Assembly (NCBI GenBank): GCA_018646705.1
Contig: JABGUG010000056.1
Coordinates: 1-33,529, forward strand
Source: Candidatus Parcubacteria bacterium
GTDB lineage: Bacteria > Patescibacteriota > Patescibacteriia > Magasanikbacterales > UBA922
Length of the DNA stretch: 33,529 bases
Reading direction: 5' to 3'
Part shown: positions 6,749 through 15,279 of the stretch, piece by piece
Layout: every line of letters begins with the position of its first letter
Position numbering within the stretch: the first letter of the stretch is position 1
Made by a program: the position numbers and the translations under genes
Notes under the pieces: model-generated
What the model saw: the letters and a program-made list of their open reading frames with translations, nothing else
What the model was told of the DNA's origin: nothing
The model's database searches: none

Positions 6749-7720
6749 ATGAAACTCTATTTCGATCTTCTCATTACAATAGGAATTATAATAACTGCCC
6801 TCCCTGCAGTTATTTTAGTATATAGTAAATTTAGACGTCCTGAGAGCTGGGAACACAGACATCCTAAATGGACTGTCTTATTGGTTATATTATTGCTTAT
6901 AGGAACGTTTACACTTGTCTGGGGCAGTTTTATTGAACCACGTATTATCGTCACAAAGACACATGAAATTGATCTGGATGAAATTAAAAAACCTATTAAA
7001 GTAGCCCTAATTTCTGATTTTCAAATTGGTCCTTATAAAAAAACAAAGTGGATGCAAAAAGTTGTAAAAAAAATAATTGAACTACAGCCTGATATTGTTT
7101 TGCTTGCGGGAGATCACGTAGACAATAGTGAATATGATGAAATGGAAGTAACATACTTAAAACCACTACAAGAATTGGTTGAGAAAAAAATTCCTGTATA
7201 CGCTATTCATGGAAATCATGAATATGGTATAGGTGGAGGAAAAGCAGTTAAAGATCCCAAGTATCGTATAGCAAATGTAACAAAAGAAACCAAAGAGACA
7301 ATGGAAAAACTTGGAATCCCCTACCTCGTAAACGATCTTGAAAAGATTACGATACTAGATGAATCATTTTATCTATTTGGTGCCGATGCATGGTGGGGAG
7401 GCAAGCATGATTTTTCAAAATTAGACGAACGCACAGAAGATATTCCAACACTCATGTTTATACACAATCCTGCGGCTGTTCCCACAATTTCAAAACTTGA
7501 AAATATCGACATAATGCTTTCTGGACATACACATGGCGGACAAATCAGACTACCTCTCATAGGACCTGTTGCACGTGTCGAAGATGTGTCAGCAAAATTA
7601 CATCAGGGACTTCATGATATAGATGATATAAAATTATTAGTAACAAGCGGAGTCGGAGAAACAGGTACACGAGCTCGACTGTTTAACCCACCTGAAATTG
7701 TACTTCTAACTATAAAATAA
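6749..7720 (+). CDS. Membrane-anchored metallophosphoesterase (YkuE-like)
   Basis: Calcineurin-like phosphoesterase with two N-terminal membrane helices (about 5-25 and 45-65) and the enzyme domain after them. The metal-binding blocks are in order: ALISDFQIG (block I, with Gln in place of the usual His of DxH), LLAGDHVDN, IHGNHEYG and LSGHTHGGQIRLP. This layout matches the YkuE/UDP-2,3-diacylglucosamine hydrolase-like family; the substrate is unknown. I chose the ATG at 6749 because the longer frame would begin inside the tRNA. The protein is then 323 residues. It lies 39 bp after the tRNA with no terminator, so it may be co-transcribed with it. Confidence 0.9.
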   Translation: MKLYFDLLITIGIIITALPAVILVYSKFRRPESWEHRHPKWTVLLVILLLIGTFTLVWGSFIEPRIIVTKTHEIDLDEIKKPIKVALISDFQIGPYKKTKWMQKVVKKIIELQPDIVLLAGDHVDNSEYDEMEVTYLKPLQELVEKKIPVYAIHGNHEYGIGGGKAVKDPKYRIANVTKETKETMEKLGIPYLVNDLEKITILDESFYLFGADAWWGGKHDFSKLDERTEDIPTLMFIHNPAAVPTISKLENIDIMLSGHTHGGQIRLPLIGPVARVEDVSAKLHQGLHDIDDIKLLVTSGVGETGTRARLFNPPEIVLLTIK

Positions 7721-7806
7721 AAACACGAATCTACAAATGATGCGAATCTACAAATATTCGAATTCGTGAATTCGCATATTCGTGTCATTTGTATATTCGT
7801 GTTTTT
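7720..7806. terminator. Long imperfect hairpin between convergent genes, built from repeats
   Basis: An inverted repeat fills the whole 84-bp gap between two converging stop codons. The outer arms AAAACACGAAT and ATTCGTGTTTT pair fully, then TACAAATGA with TCATTTGTA after one mismatch. Within the left arm CGAATCTACAAAT is repeated in tandem. It ends in T-runs on both strands, so it can serve as a bidirectional terminator, though it is much longer than needed. Confidence 0.75.
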
Positions 7807-8302
7807 AAAATATTGCTCTCAATGTACTTCCAGCAAATAAAGTAATCAGCGTAACCAATGTAGCAGCAAGACATACGCCCATTAAAATAAGCCACCAGGA
7901 TTTCTTAAATGGAATATTGAACACAAAAGAAGCAAGACTCCCTGTCCAAGCACCAGTAAGCGGCAAAGGAATACCTACAAAAATAATAAGTCCTATTACT
8001 CCGTACTTAAAATATTTTCCTGAAAAAGCTTTTTCTGCATGTTTCAATTTACGTGCAAGTATACCTCCAAAAAATCTTCGTTTGATAAGCCAATCATGAA
8101 GTTTGGGTAAAAAATAAAGAAGAATAAGCGCAGGAATAAAATCACCAATAACGGCTATTATCCATACTTTCCAAATCGCCATATTATATACCTCTATTCC
8201 AATAGGAATTGAAGCCCGAAGCTCAGTAATAGGAATCATTGATAAGAAAAAAATCGCCCACTCATGTGGAATACCAACAAACCATGTAACAGGATTAAAC
8301 AT
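7805..8302 (-). CDS. Small multi-drug export family membrane protein (COG2426-like)
   Basis: 165 residues with about four to five hydrophobic segments. It has the family's conserved blocks: MIPITELRASIPIG near residue 25 (Glu-Leu-Arg before a short re-entrant stretch) and PLPLTGAWTGSLAS near 115. The family is annotated as putative small multidrug exporters and resembles DedA-type membrane proteins; the true substrate is unknown. It starts 1 nt after the stop codon of the upstream carboxypeptidase-like gene, so translation is probably coupled. Confidence 0.85.
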   Translation of the reverse strand: MFNPVTWFVGIPHEWAIFFLSMIPITELRASIPIGIEVYNMAIWKVWIIAVIGDFIPALILLYFLPKLHDWLIKRRFFGGILARKLKHAEKAFSGKYFKYGVIGLIIFVGIPLPLTGAWTGSLASFVFNIPFKKSWWLILMGVCLAATLVTLITLFAGSTLRAIF

Positions 8303-8303
8303 A

Positions 8304-9344
8304 TTATTTAGTTATCCACGTATAATTATTAAAAACCCACTCACCTATATCCCTGGCTTCAGTAAATCGCGCTTCATTGTTATTTGCCCCCAAAACAACG
8401 ATATCAATTATGTGACCGTCTTTTTCTACTTTCACTGTAAAATTGAAACCAGCAACAGTAATGTGTCCAGTCTTTCCACCAACCACTTTATCAAAAGAGT
8501 TATAAATCCATGGATTTGGATCGTCTAAAATAAGCCAATCTGTATTCCACATATGGTGGCCCTTTTCACGCTCTTGTGAGTACAAATTGTATTCTTTCTT
8601 GATAACTGTTTCTTGAATTTTTGGGTAACGAAGTGCTTCAGTGAGTAAGATCAATACGTCTGAAGCAGTGGATACATTTGTTTCTTCTATCCCAGTCACA
8701 TCAGTAAAATATGTGTCTGATAAACCAAGTTCACCCGCACGCTCATTCATACGCACTACAAACTCTTCTTCTGTACCATTTATTGACTCTACAAGAGACA
8801 ATGCTGCTTTATTTGAAGATGCAATAAGCATAGAATTCCACAGTTCTTCAAATGTATAAACATCCCCTGCATACATGTGTGTACCATAGCTATCAGGACC
8901 AATTACTGTGGTAGTCGTATTCCAATCTATCTTATATTCAAGAAGCGTCAATGCTGTCATAAGTTTTGTAATACTCGCTATTGGATGCGTATTATACTCA
9001 TTCTTATTTAGTAATGTAGCGCCTGTCTCACTATCTTTTACAAGAACACAATCTGCTCCCAAACTTCCAAGGTCAAAAGATGTGGATGACACGTCAAGAA
9101 CCGGAACAACTATAGGTTCGTGTTCAAATGCAATATCTCCGCCAACTAGACTTTCTGAGGATTCCTGAATAACCACATTGTTTAATTTTTCTCCGAGTAT
9201 ATAACCAGAAAATTCAAATCCACTTTCCTGAACTTCATACAAAAACCAACTACCTCCCGCAGTAAATAATAAAAAAATAGCAAAGATATTGCGCCATTTA
9301 TTTGAGAAATTCTGAGAAGTTTTTCCTTCAATTAGATTGATCAT
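8304..9344 (-). CDS. Serine D-Ala-D-Ala carboxypeptidase / PBP-like (peptidase S11)
   Basis: Membrane-anchored enzyme of peptidoglycan maturation. One N-terminal helix (about 18-36, IFAIFLLFTAGGSWF) anchors it. The acylation motif S124-I-T-K127 is in HPIASITKLM, the SxN motif is S176-S-N178, and K291-T-G is in VGGKTGHITVAGF. Thus all three penicillin-binding motifs are intact. A spacer of about 50 residues separates anchor and enzyme. 346 residues; it lacks the long C-terminal domain of classic DacA. It sits 1 nt after scpB and 1 nt before the small membrane protein gene. It may alternatively act as an endopeptidase. Confidence 0.93.
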   Translation of the reverse strand: MINLIEGKTSQNFSNKWRNIFAIFLLFTAGGSWFLYEVQESGFEFSGYILGEKLNNVVIQESSESLVGGDIAFEHEPIVVPVLDVSSTSFDLGSLGADCVLVKDSETGATLLNKNEYNTHPIASITKLMTALTLLEYKIDWNTTTTVIGPDSYGTHMYAGDVYTFEELWNSMLIASSNKAALSLVESINGTEEEFVVRMNERAGELGLSDTYFTDVTGIEETNVSTASDVLILLTEALRYPKIQETVIKKEYNLYSQEREKGHHMWNTDWLILDDPNPWIYNSFDKVVGGKTGHITVAGFNFTVKVEKDGHIIDIVVLGANNNEARFTEARDIGEWVFNNYTWITK

Positions 9345-9345
9345 T

Positions 9346-9876
9346 TTATTCTTGTGCTTCTTGATTTAAATGTTCATGATTTTGAAAACTTTCATAATCT
9401 GGAAGATCTGAAACACTACTTACACCCAAATGACGCAATGCATCTACAGAAAGTTCATAAAGTGGTAGCACACTCTCCTTATTATCATACTCTACAACAA
9501 GTCCACGTATCATAAGGTTGCGTAAGATAACTGCGCAGTTTACACCACGTATTTCTTCTATCTCTGGTCGAGTGATAGAACCCTTATAAGCTACGACTGT
9601 AAAAGTTTCTAATTGTGCCTTAGTGAGCTCACCTTGAATCTCATTTTTTACAAACTTCTCAACTGCTTCTACATTTTCTGTATTGGTAATCATTTGTACA
9701 GTATCTCCTACTCTAGCAATATGAATACCAGACATATCTGTATATTTTTGCTCAAGAGAGAGTAAGGATTCTTCAATTTTTGATGCATCAGTACCCAAAG
9801 CTTTGGTAATTTTTTTTATTGCGAGTGGTTTTGATGCCACAAAAAGGACTGATTCAAGTATTGATGTAATATCCAT
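9346..9876 (-). CDS. scpB: Segregation and condensation protein B
   Basis: Kleisin-associated winged-helix subunit of the SMC-ScpAB condensin. The start MDITSILESVLFVASKPLAI matches the family's conserved N terminus (ESLLFVASxP). Two winged-helix domains follow, with ETFTVVAYKGSITRPEIEEIRGVN (about 92-115) being the diagnostic QLETLAIIAYKQPITRxEIExIRGV block. 176 residues is typical. It lies 72 bp downstream of scpA and 1 bp before the carboxypeptidase gene on the same strand. Confidence 0.95.
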   Translation of the reverse strand: MDITSILESVLFVASKPLAIKKITKALGTDASKIEESLLSLEQKYTDMSGIHIARVGDTVQMITNTENVEAVEKFVKNEIQGELTKAQLETFTVVAYKGSITRPEIEEIRGVNCAVILRNLMIRGLVVEYDNKESVLPLYELSVDALRHLGVSSVSDLPDYESFQNHEHLNQEAQE

Positions 9877-9948
9877 ATTGAAAAAATAAATGATAGATGA
9901 TAGATGATAAAAATATATTTAATATTATCATATATCATTCATCATATA
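9877..9948. repeat. Repeat-built hairpin in the scpA-scpB spacer
   Basis: The spacer is made of ATGATA-like short repeats arranged as an imperfect inverted repeat. The plus-strand stretch ATGATAGATGATAGATGATAA near 9889-9909 matches 18 of 21 positions of the reverse complement of the right arm (about 9925-9945). It would form an AT-rich stem between two co-directional genes. Confidence 0.6.
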
Positions 9949-10647
9949 TCATGCTCTAAACAAAACAATGTCTCCAAATGAATCATCTTGTTTAAGATAT
10001 ACTTGTTTCTGTTTCACCAATTCGAGAATTGCCAAAAAACTAACGATAACTTCTGTCTTGGTTTTTGCATCTGACAATAATTTTTGAAAACTCACTTCTT
10101 TCCCCTTTTTTAGAAGTTTATGTAATGTTTCTATTTTTTCTTTCATTGAAACAGTCCTATCAATCTGGGTCTCCGGCAAAGGCTTCAAAGGAGTAAGGCG
10201 TTTCACCAATTGTATCATAGATAGATGCATTGTGTCTTGTGAAAGATTGTTTGGTTTGATTACCTCTTCTGAACGTATAGGAGGTTCCACGCGTCCATAT
10301 CCTTTTTTGCTATCGTCGAGCCACAATGTATTAATCTTTTTACTTACTTCAACAAAACGACGGTACAAACGCAGCTGATCTTCGAGGCTCACGCCATCGT
10401 CTTCTTCTGGTGCAAATTGAGGAAGAAGTGTTCGAGATTTCATCAAAAGTAATTTTGCTGCAACAACAAGAAAATCAGCGAGTTCTTGAGCATCCTTTTC
10501 TTCAAGCGTGTCCAAATATTCCAAAAAAGGTTCTGTAACCGAAGAAATTGACACCTCTGTAATCTCCATTTTCTTCTCATCTACGAGAGACAAGAGCAAA
10601 TCAAGTGGCCCATCAAATTCTTTGAATTGAACACGAATATTATTCAT
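9949..10647 (-). CDS. scpA: Segregation and condensation protein A
   Basis: Kleisin subunit that bridges the two SMC heads in bacterial condensin. The N terminus carries FKEFDGPLDLLLSLVDEKKMEI (about 8-29), the family signature FxGPLDLLLxLI. The segment EFLEYLDTLEEKDAQELADFLVVAAKLLLMKSRTLLP-like follows, and a C-terminal winged helix (EVIVSFLAILELVKQKQVYLKQ) binds the SMC head. 232 residues. First gene of the scpA-scpB-carboxypeptidase-membrane protein unit, with its own extended -10 promoter. Confidence 0.95.
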   Translation of the reverse strand: MNNIRVQFKEFDGPLDLLLSLVDEKKMEITEVSISSVTEPFLEYLDTLEEKDAQELADFLVVAAKLLLMKSRTLLPQFAPEEDDGVSLEDQLRLYRRFVEVSKKINTLWLDDSKKGYGRVEPPIRSEEVIKPNNLSQDTMHLSMIQLVKRLTPLKPLPETQIDRTVSMKEKIETLHKLLKKGKEVSFQKLLSDAKTKTEVIVSFLAILELVKQKQVYLKQDDSFGDIVLFRA

Positions 10648-10699
10648 ATTTATACTACCTTATGTATAAGTATATTTTTTACAATATAAATTGGACTCT

Positions 10700-10708
10700 A
10701 TTATATCA
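10700..10708 (-). promoter_or_regulatory. Extended -10 promoter of scpA
   Basis: Minus strand TGATATAAT: a perfect -10 (10700-10705) with an upstream TG, but no good -35. The start is expected near 10693, giving a leader of about 46 nt. Confidence 0.45.
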
Positions 10709-10715
10709 CAAATAT

Positions 10716-12377
10716 CTATTCATTTACAGGGACAAATTGTATATTTTTTCCATCAAAATATACAATTACTAAGGCATATCCAGTCGCTTCATAATTCTCA
10801 AGTCTTTCTTTATCAAAAGAAAGAATAATACTATTCCCAGAATGTCCTTGCGATACGAAATTACCTAACACTGCGGTACCAAAATTAAACTTATACTCTT
10901 TAAACCCTGTAAATATCTCTTCTTCGTTCACAGAAGTAAATACATACGTGTGATCATCGCTTTTTTCAAGGGTAACGTCTAATCGATTTAATTGTGTTAG
11001 ATTAAATTCGCTATATAATGGTATACGTTCTCCAGAGACAAACCCGAAATCAGTTTCAAAATAAATAGCCTCCTTTATTGCGTTACGCATAGATTCGGCA
11101 CCATCAATATTGTCTGGTAAACCAACGAAAACGAAATGGTCAGCAATTTCTGTATTTTCATAATTATATTCACGAATATCATCAAATATGGTGTCCCTCA
11201 CATGAACACTCACTTTCCAAGTATTCAATTTTGGATTTAATTGAGACAAGGAAGTTAATACAAAAATAGTAATACACCCTATAAATATAATATTTCCTAA
11301 TTTTTTATCTTTTGTTAATGCAAAGATAAGCGTAATAAAATATGCGATACCAAATAAAGAAATTAAAAAGGTATATCTCTCTCCCCCATCATGCATTGGA
11401 TTAAATATGAGACTGAGAAAAGGAACGCTAAGTATCACATAACTCAATAACAAAAACCATAATGGCTTTCTATATTTCCTATGGACTGACTGCATTAGAA
11501 TTAAAATAAATGCTATGACACATAATAATATAAATTTGTGATCAAAAAACCAATGAGATACAATCTGACGATAAGGTGATGAAACAAACATACTCACCGT
11601 CAATTCTATAAACATTTTTATTTTGGGTACGAGAGCAAATCCCAAACTTTCCTGAGCATAATAACCAGCCACATACCCCACAATTGAATATCGTAAAAAC
11701 AAAAATAATCCAAATAGAAGACTGACCGGAATCATTCGCTTCACAATACGCCACGATGTATTTAAAAATCCATCCTGATCACCAAAAAATAATTCAACCA
11801 AAATTAAAATACACGGAAACATGATTGCCGTCTCTTTGGTAAAAATAGACAACGAAAATAATACTAAACTCAAAATATATCTCCACATCTTCTTCGTGCA
11901 CACAAACTGATAATATATATACAAACCGACTATAAAGAAAAATGTGGCAAATATGTGTGGCTGGACAGCTACCCACGCAATCGCCTCAACATGATTAGGT
12001 AATAAAATAAATAGGAAACTGCTTACAAATGCAATTGTCTTGTTATCTGTGATTTTTTTTACAATATTATATAGCGCATATGCAATTCCCGTATATACAA
12101 GCAAAGAAACTACGTGATACCAAAAAGCATGAATTCCAAATATCTTGTACTGTATGGTAAATATAATATTTAATATCGGACCATATGATCCTCCAGTCAA
12201 TTCACCGACATTATTGGTAAGAAAATATTTAAATACATTTTCTTGTAAAGATGTAATATATAAAAAATGATAATCGTCACTAAAAAACCCAAGAGATAAC
12301 GTAGACAACCACACAAGAAATGTCACCCCTAGTAATAAAAAAAATATAATTAATTCTTGTTTTTTGTTCTTAATCAT
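10716..12377 (-). CDS. GT-C type membrane glycosyltransferase / polyprenyl-linked sugar transferase
   Basis: 553 residues with about ten to eleven hydrophobic helices in the first 370 and a soluble C-terminal domain of about 180 that should face outside. The first extracytoplasmic loop has FFSDDYHFLY, the acidic pair expected for GT-C (PMT/ArnT-like) catalytic loops, and the fold pattern HAFWYHVVSLLVYTG is common to such proteins. The substrate is not readable from sequence. It overlaps the SGNH-like gene by 8 bp, so it is likely made with the acyltransferase pair and could supply or modify the same glycan. Confidence 0.75.
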   Translation of the reverse strand: MIKNKKQELIIFFLLLGVTFLVWLSTLSLGFFSDDYHFLYITSLQENVFKYFLTNNVGELTGGSYGPILNIIFTIQYKIFGIHAFWYHVVSLLVYTGIAYALYNIVKKITDNKTIAFVSSFLFILLPNHVEAIAWVAVQPHIFATFFFIVGLYIYYQFVCTKKMWRYILSLVLFSLSIFTKETAIMFPCILILVELFFGDQDGFLNTSWRIVKRMIPVSLLFGLFLFLRYSIVGYVAGYYAQESLGFALVPKIKMFIELTVSMFVSSPYRQIVSHWFFDHKFILLCVIAFILILMQSVHRKYRKPLWFLLLSYVILSVPFLSLIFNPMHDGGERYTFLISLFGIAYFITLIFALTKDKKLGNIIFIGCITIFVLTSLSQLNPKLNTWKVSVHVRDTIFDDIREYNYENTEIADHFVFVGLPDNIDGAESMRNAIKEAIYFETDFGFVSGERIPLYSEFNLTQLNRLDVTLEKSDDHTYVFTSVNEEEIFTGFKEYKFNFGTAVLGNFVSQGHSGNSIILSFDKERLENYEATGYALVIVYFDGKNIQFVPVNE

Positions 12378-13533
12378 ACATTTCTGATTCTAAAATTTTA
12401 AGTGCATATTCGATAAACCCAAATCCAACATCATGTATATGTGATTCATTATTTTCAATTACAACCACATCTTTTCCTTCTATGTTTTTCTTCCAATCCA
12501 AAACATCTCCTTCTATTTCACTATATGCCCCCTCATCAAATATAATTCGTCGTTTAAAATAATACAAAAGCTCTCGATAATTATAAATTCTACCGTCCAT
12601 CACTTGAAGTAAGGTATGTGTAAAACTATCTCCCACAAATAGTATATCTGGTATAAAATTATTATTCGACTTTTCTATATCAAGTTTTGGGTGAGGTGTA
12701 GGACCCGAAACCTCTTCATCGGTCCAAATATTAATAAGCTCTACCAAATCTCTATCCGTACCATGCGCGTCCATATCAACGATAACGGGGTCACACATCA
12801 CATGATTCATATCTTTATTCAAAAGCCCTTCTAAACGCCCTACAATGCGTTCAACGACCTTACATGCGCCATAATAATTCCAATGAACCCCACCCTTGGT
12901 AAATACCTCATAATCCCCCTCTTCTTTTATATCTTTCAGGATCTTATGGCCATCTATATAATTTACACCGTATTCATCTAAATATTTTGTCACCATATCA
13001 TAACTTCGTGACAATACTTGTCTATCTTGAAAAATATAGTTATTCGGAATAAATTCTGGATAAACGCTTGCCTTACTCGGACTTATCACAAACAAAAATT
13101 CTATATCATGTTTTTCCAATTTATTTTGCAAAGTTTTAAGCATCTGAACTTCCAACTCCAATTTTTTTGAATCTTTCTGAGGTCTTCTACTATATTCATC
13201 AATATATGCATATTCATACAAATAGTTTTCAAGTCCGCGAATAATGCGTGTATTAGTTTTAGATGAAAGCTCATTAAATACTTGCCAATTAAATTGATTT
13301 TCAGTTTTTATTAAGTATGTACGTAAACCAAAATTATCTTGAAACCAATTTGTAATATTTTCTTGAAAAATTCCTTCAAACCATGACTCATTATTCAATT
13401 CTGAAAGCTTGGATGTTGTGACCACACCAAATAAATCTTTTTTAGGTAAAAATTCAAACTTCATCTGTGCGAGTGGAATCCACAATACAGTAAGAAATAG
13501 TATAATTGTGATGAAAAATAATATCTTTTTCAT
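12370..13533 (-). CDS. AlgJ/AlgX-like SGNH hydrolase-fold O-acetyltransferase
   Basis: 387 residues with an N-terminal signal-anchor (about 3-22). The domain matches the AlgX/AlgJ SGNH type: IRGLENYLYEY, ISPSKASVYPE, the His motif GGVHWNYYGA (His217) and the nucleophile block FVGDSFTHTLL (Gly301-Asp-Ser303). In alginate-type systems this protein moves acetyl groups from the MBOAT partner onto a polysaccharide outside the membrane. It lies 6 bp after the MBOAT gene and overlaps the glycosyltransferase gene by 8 bp. The polymer modified here is unknown; no alginate polymerase is visible. Confidence 0.85.
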   Translation of the reverse strand: MKKILFFITIILFLTVLWIPLAQMKFEFLPKKDLFGVVTTSKLSELNNESWFEGIFQENITNWFQDNFGLRTYLIKTENQFNWQVFNELSSKTNTRIIRGLENYLYEYAYIDEYSRRPQKDSKKLELEVQMLKTLQNKLEKHDIEFLFVISPSKASVYPEFIPNNYIFQDRQVLSRSYDMVTKYLDEYGVNYIDGHKILKDIKEEGDYEVFTKGGVHWNYYGACKVVERIVGRLEGLLNKDMNHVMCDPVIVDMDAHGTDRDLVELINIWTDEEVSGPTPHPKLDIEKSNNNFIPDILFVGDSFTHTLLQVMDGRIYNYRELLYYFKRRIIFDEGAYSEIEGDVLDWKKNIEGKDVVVIENNESHIHDVGFGFIEYALKILESEMYD

Positions 13534-13539
13534 ACACGA

Positions 13540-14961
13540 CTAAAATCTAAAATAAATGAATGGATTAAAACTTGCATTAGCAAGAGATAATACTGACAAA
13601 GCAAGAATAATTCCCGTAATACATGCTTTTACAAATATACGAGCATAACCTTGACGTCTTGCTCTTAATTTTTCAATAACAATATCATACAATTTAAACC
13701 CTGGAATAAAACTAAACAACAAACCAAGTCCAAAAACTATCCATCCCCTATTTACAATCACGTCAACCCACAATATGTTTGTTGTACTTGAAACAAAACC
13801 AAACATTGATTGCAAATAATGGCCAGCCTGTACAAACGTTTCTGACCTAAAAAATACCCATCCAATAAGTACAAAGAAAAATGTAATCAAAATATTTATT
13901 ATTTTTGGAATCTTTTTTGAGAGTTTACTCCAAAACATTTTATCGAGACTAATAAACAACCCATTGTAAACACCCCAAACAACAAACGTCCATGCCGCCC
14001 CATGCCATAATCCAGAAATCAAAAATATGATCCACGCATTTATATATGTTCTATTTTGTGAAACACGATTTCCTCCAAGAGGAATATAGAGGTATTCACG
14101 CATAAATCGTGAAAGTGAGATATGCCACCGTCTCCAGAACTCTGTGATACTTTGTGAAACATAAGGACAATTGAAATTCTCGAGAAAATCAAATCCCATC
14201 ATTTTACCAAGACCAATCGCCATGTCTGAATATCCCGCAAAATCAAAATAAATTTGCAAAGCATATGCAATAATTCCTACCCATGCAAACGATACGGTCA
14301 TATCAGGATTACCAAGCGCAAAAATCTTATCAGCAACTTCACCTACTACATTTGCTATCAATACCTTTTTACCAAGACCGATACAAAATCTATAGATACC
14401 TTCAAAAACTTTTTCAAGTGAATGTCTGCGTTTCTTCAACTGTGCTGCGATATCATGATAGCGAACGATTGGTCCAGCAATAAGCTGTGGAAAAAGCGCA
14501 ACATATAAAAGAAAATCAAACACATTTCGAGCAGGCTTAGTTGTACCACGATATACGTCTACCATGTAGCTAATTTTTTGAAACGTAAAAAATGAAATAC
14601 CAATTGGTAGTGCAATATATGTCCAATGTGCTCCCTGGAAACCAAACACTTCTAAAATATTATTAAATTCACCAACAAAAAAATTAGCATATTTAAAAAC
14701 ACCGAGTAAACAAATATTTAAAACAAGTGAAATTGCAAGAGGAATTTTCTTTTTTTCTGTCTTGTATATAAACCGACTCAAAATGTAATCGATAATACTT
14801 GACGCAAGTAAAATAAAAACAAACTGAGGAGCACCCCACGCATAAAAAAAATAACTTCCCGCAAGGGCAGTAATATTTCTCCATCGTACCGGCGTGAGAT
14901 AATAGATGGTCAAAAAAGCCGGCAAAAATACAAACAAAAATAGAAGTGAACTGAAAACCAT
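13540..14961 (-). CDS. MBOAT family O-acyltransferase (AlgI-like)
   Basis: Polytopic membrane protein of 473 residues that passes acyl groups across the membrane for O-acetylation of surface polymers. It starts MVFSSLLFLFVFLP, the usual AlgI/DltB N terminus. It carries PQLIAGPIVRY, FAGYSDMAIGLG, the FWRRWHISLSRFMREYLYIPLGG block with His280, and ISGLWHGAAWTF with the presumed catalytic His320. The next gene encodes the usual SGNH partner. It begins 1 nt after the stop of the small upstream gene, suggesting translational coupling. Alternative reading: a DltB-like protein for teichoic acids, less likely given the partner. Confidence 0.93.
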   Translation of the reverse strand: MVFSSLLFLFVFLPAFLTIYYLTPVRWRNITALAGSYFFYAWGAPQFVFILLASSIIDYILSRFIYKTEKKKIPLAISLVLNICLLGVFKYANFFVGEFNNILEVFGFQGAHWTYIALPIGISFFTFQKISYMVDVYRGTTKPARNVFDFLLYVALFPQLIAGPIVRYHDIAAQLKKRRHSLEKVFEGIYRFCIGLGKKVLIANVVGEVADKIFALGNPDMTVSFAWVGIIAYALQIYFDFAGYSDMAIGLGKMMGFDFLENFNCPYVSQSITEFWRRWHISLSRFMREYLYIPLGGNRVSQNRTYINAWIIFLISGLWHGAAWTFVVWGVYNGLFISLDKMFWSKLSKKIPKIINILITFFFVLIGWVFFRSETFVQAGHYLQSMFGFVSSTTNILWVDVIVNRGWIVFGLGLLFSFIPGFKLYDIVIEKLRARRQGYARIFVKACITGIILALSVLSLANASFNPFIYFRF

Positions 14962-14962
14962 A

Positions 14963-15262
14963 TTATGCTAAAGGTAATTTTTTTTGTCGACGATTGTGGA
15001 TCTCCTGCACAGCATCCCTACCTTTTGCTGCCAATCCCACATGCGTAATAAACCATTTTTCTGTAGTCCTCTTTCCAAACCCTGTAATAAGCCCCCTATC
15101 TATAAGCCTTTCAAGGCTCTGAGTTATAATATGTTCTTGATATTTTATATTTGGTTTTTTCTCTTGCGTTTCATAAAAACTACGAAAGAATTTTCTATCC
15201 ATTCGCGTTCCCTTTTCTGACATCTTAAGCAAGATGTATTGTTGGAGAGAACTCAACCGCAT
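14963..15262 (-). CDS. Small winged-helix-like protein, function unknown
   Basis: 99 residues beginning MRLSSLQQYILLKMSEKG, an arrangement typical of a first winged-helix helix. This is followed by a basic linker (KFFRSFYETQEKK) and ITQSLERLIDRGLITGFG, which reads as recognition helix plus wing. The C terminus is basic (HNRRQKKLPLA). It could be a transcription regulator of the surrounding operon, but no family is recognised. It lies 17 bp downstream of aspS and 1 bp before the MBOAT gene. Confidence 0.75.
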   Translation of the reverse strand: MRLSSLQQYILLKMSEKGTRMDRKFFRSFYETQEKKPNIKYQEHIITQSLERLIDRGLITGFGKRTTEKWFITHVGLAAKGRDAVQEIHNRRQKKLPLA

Positions 15263-15279
15263 ATAAATTGGAATTTAAA

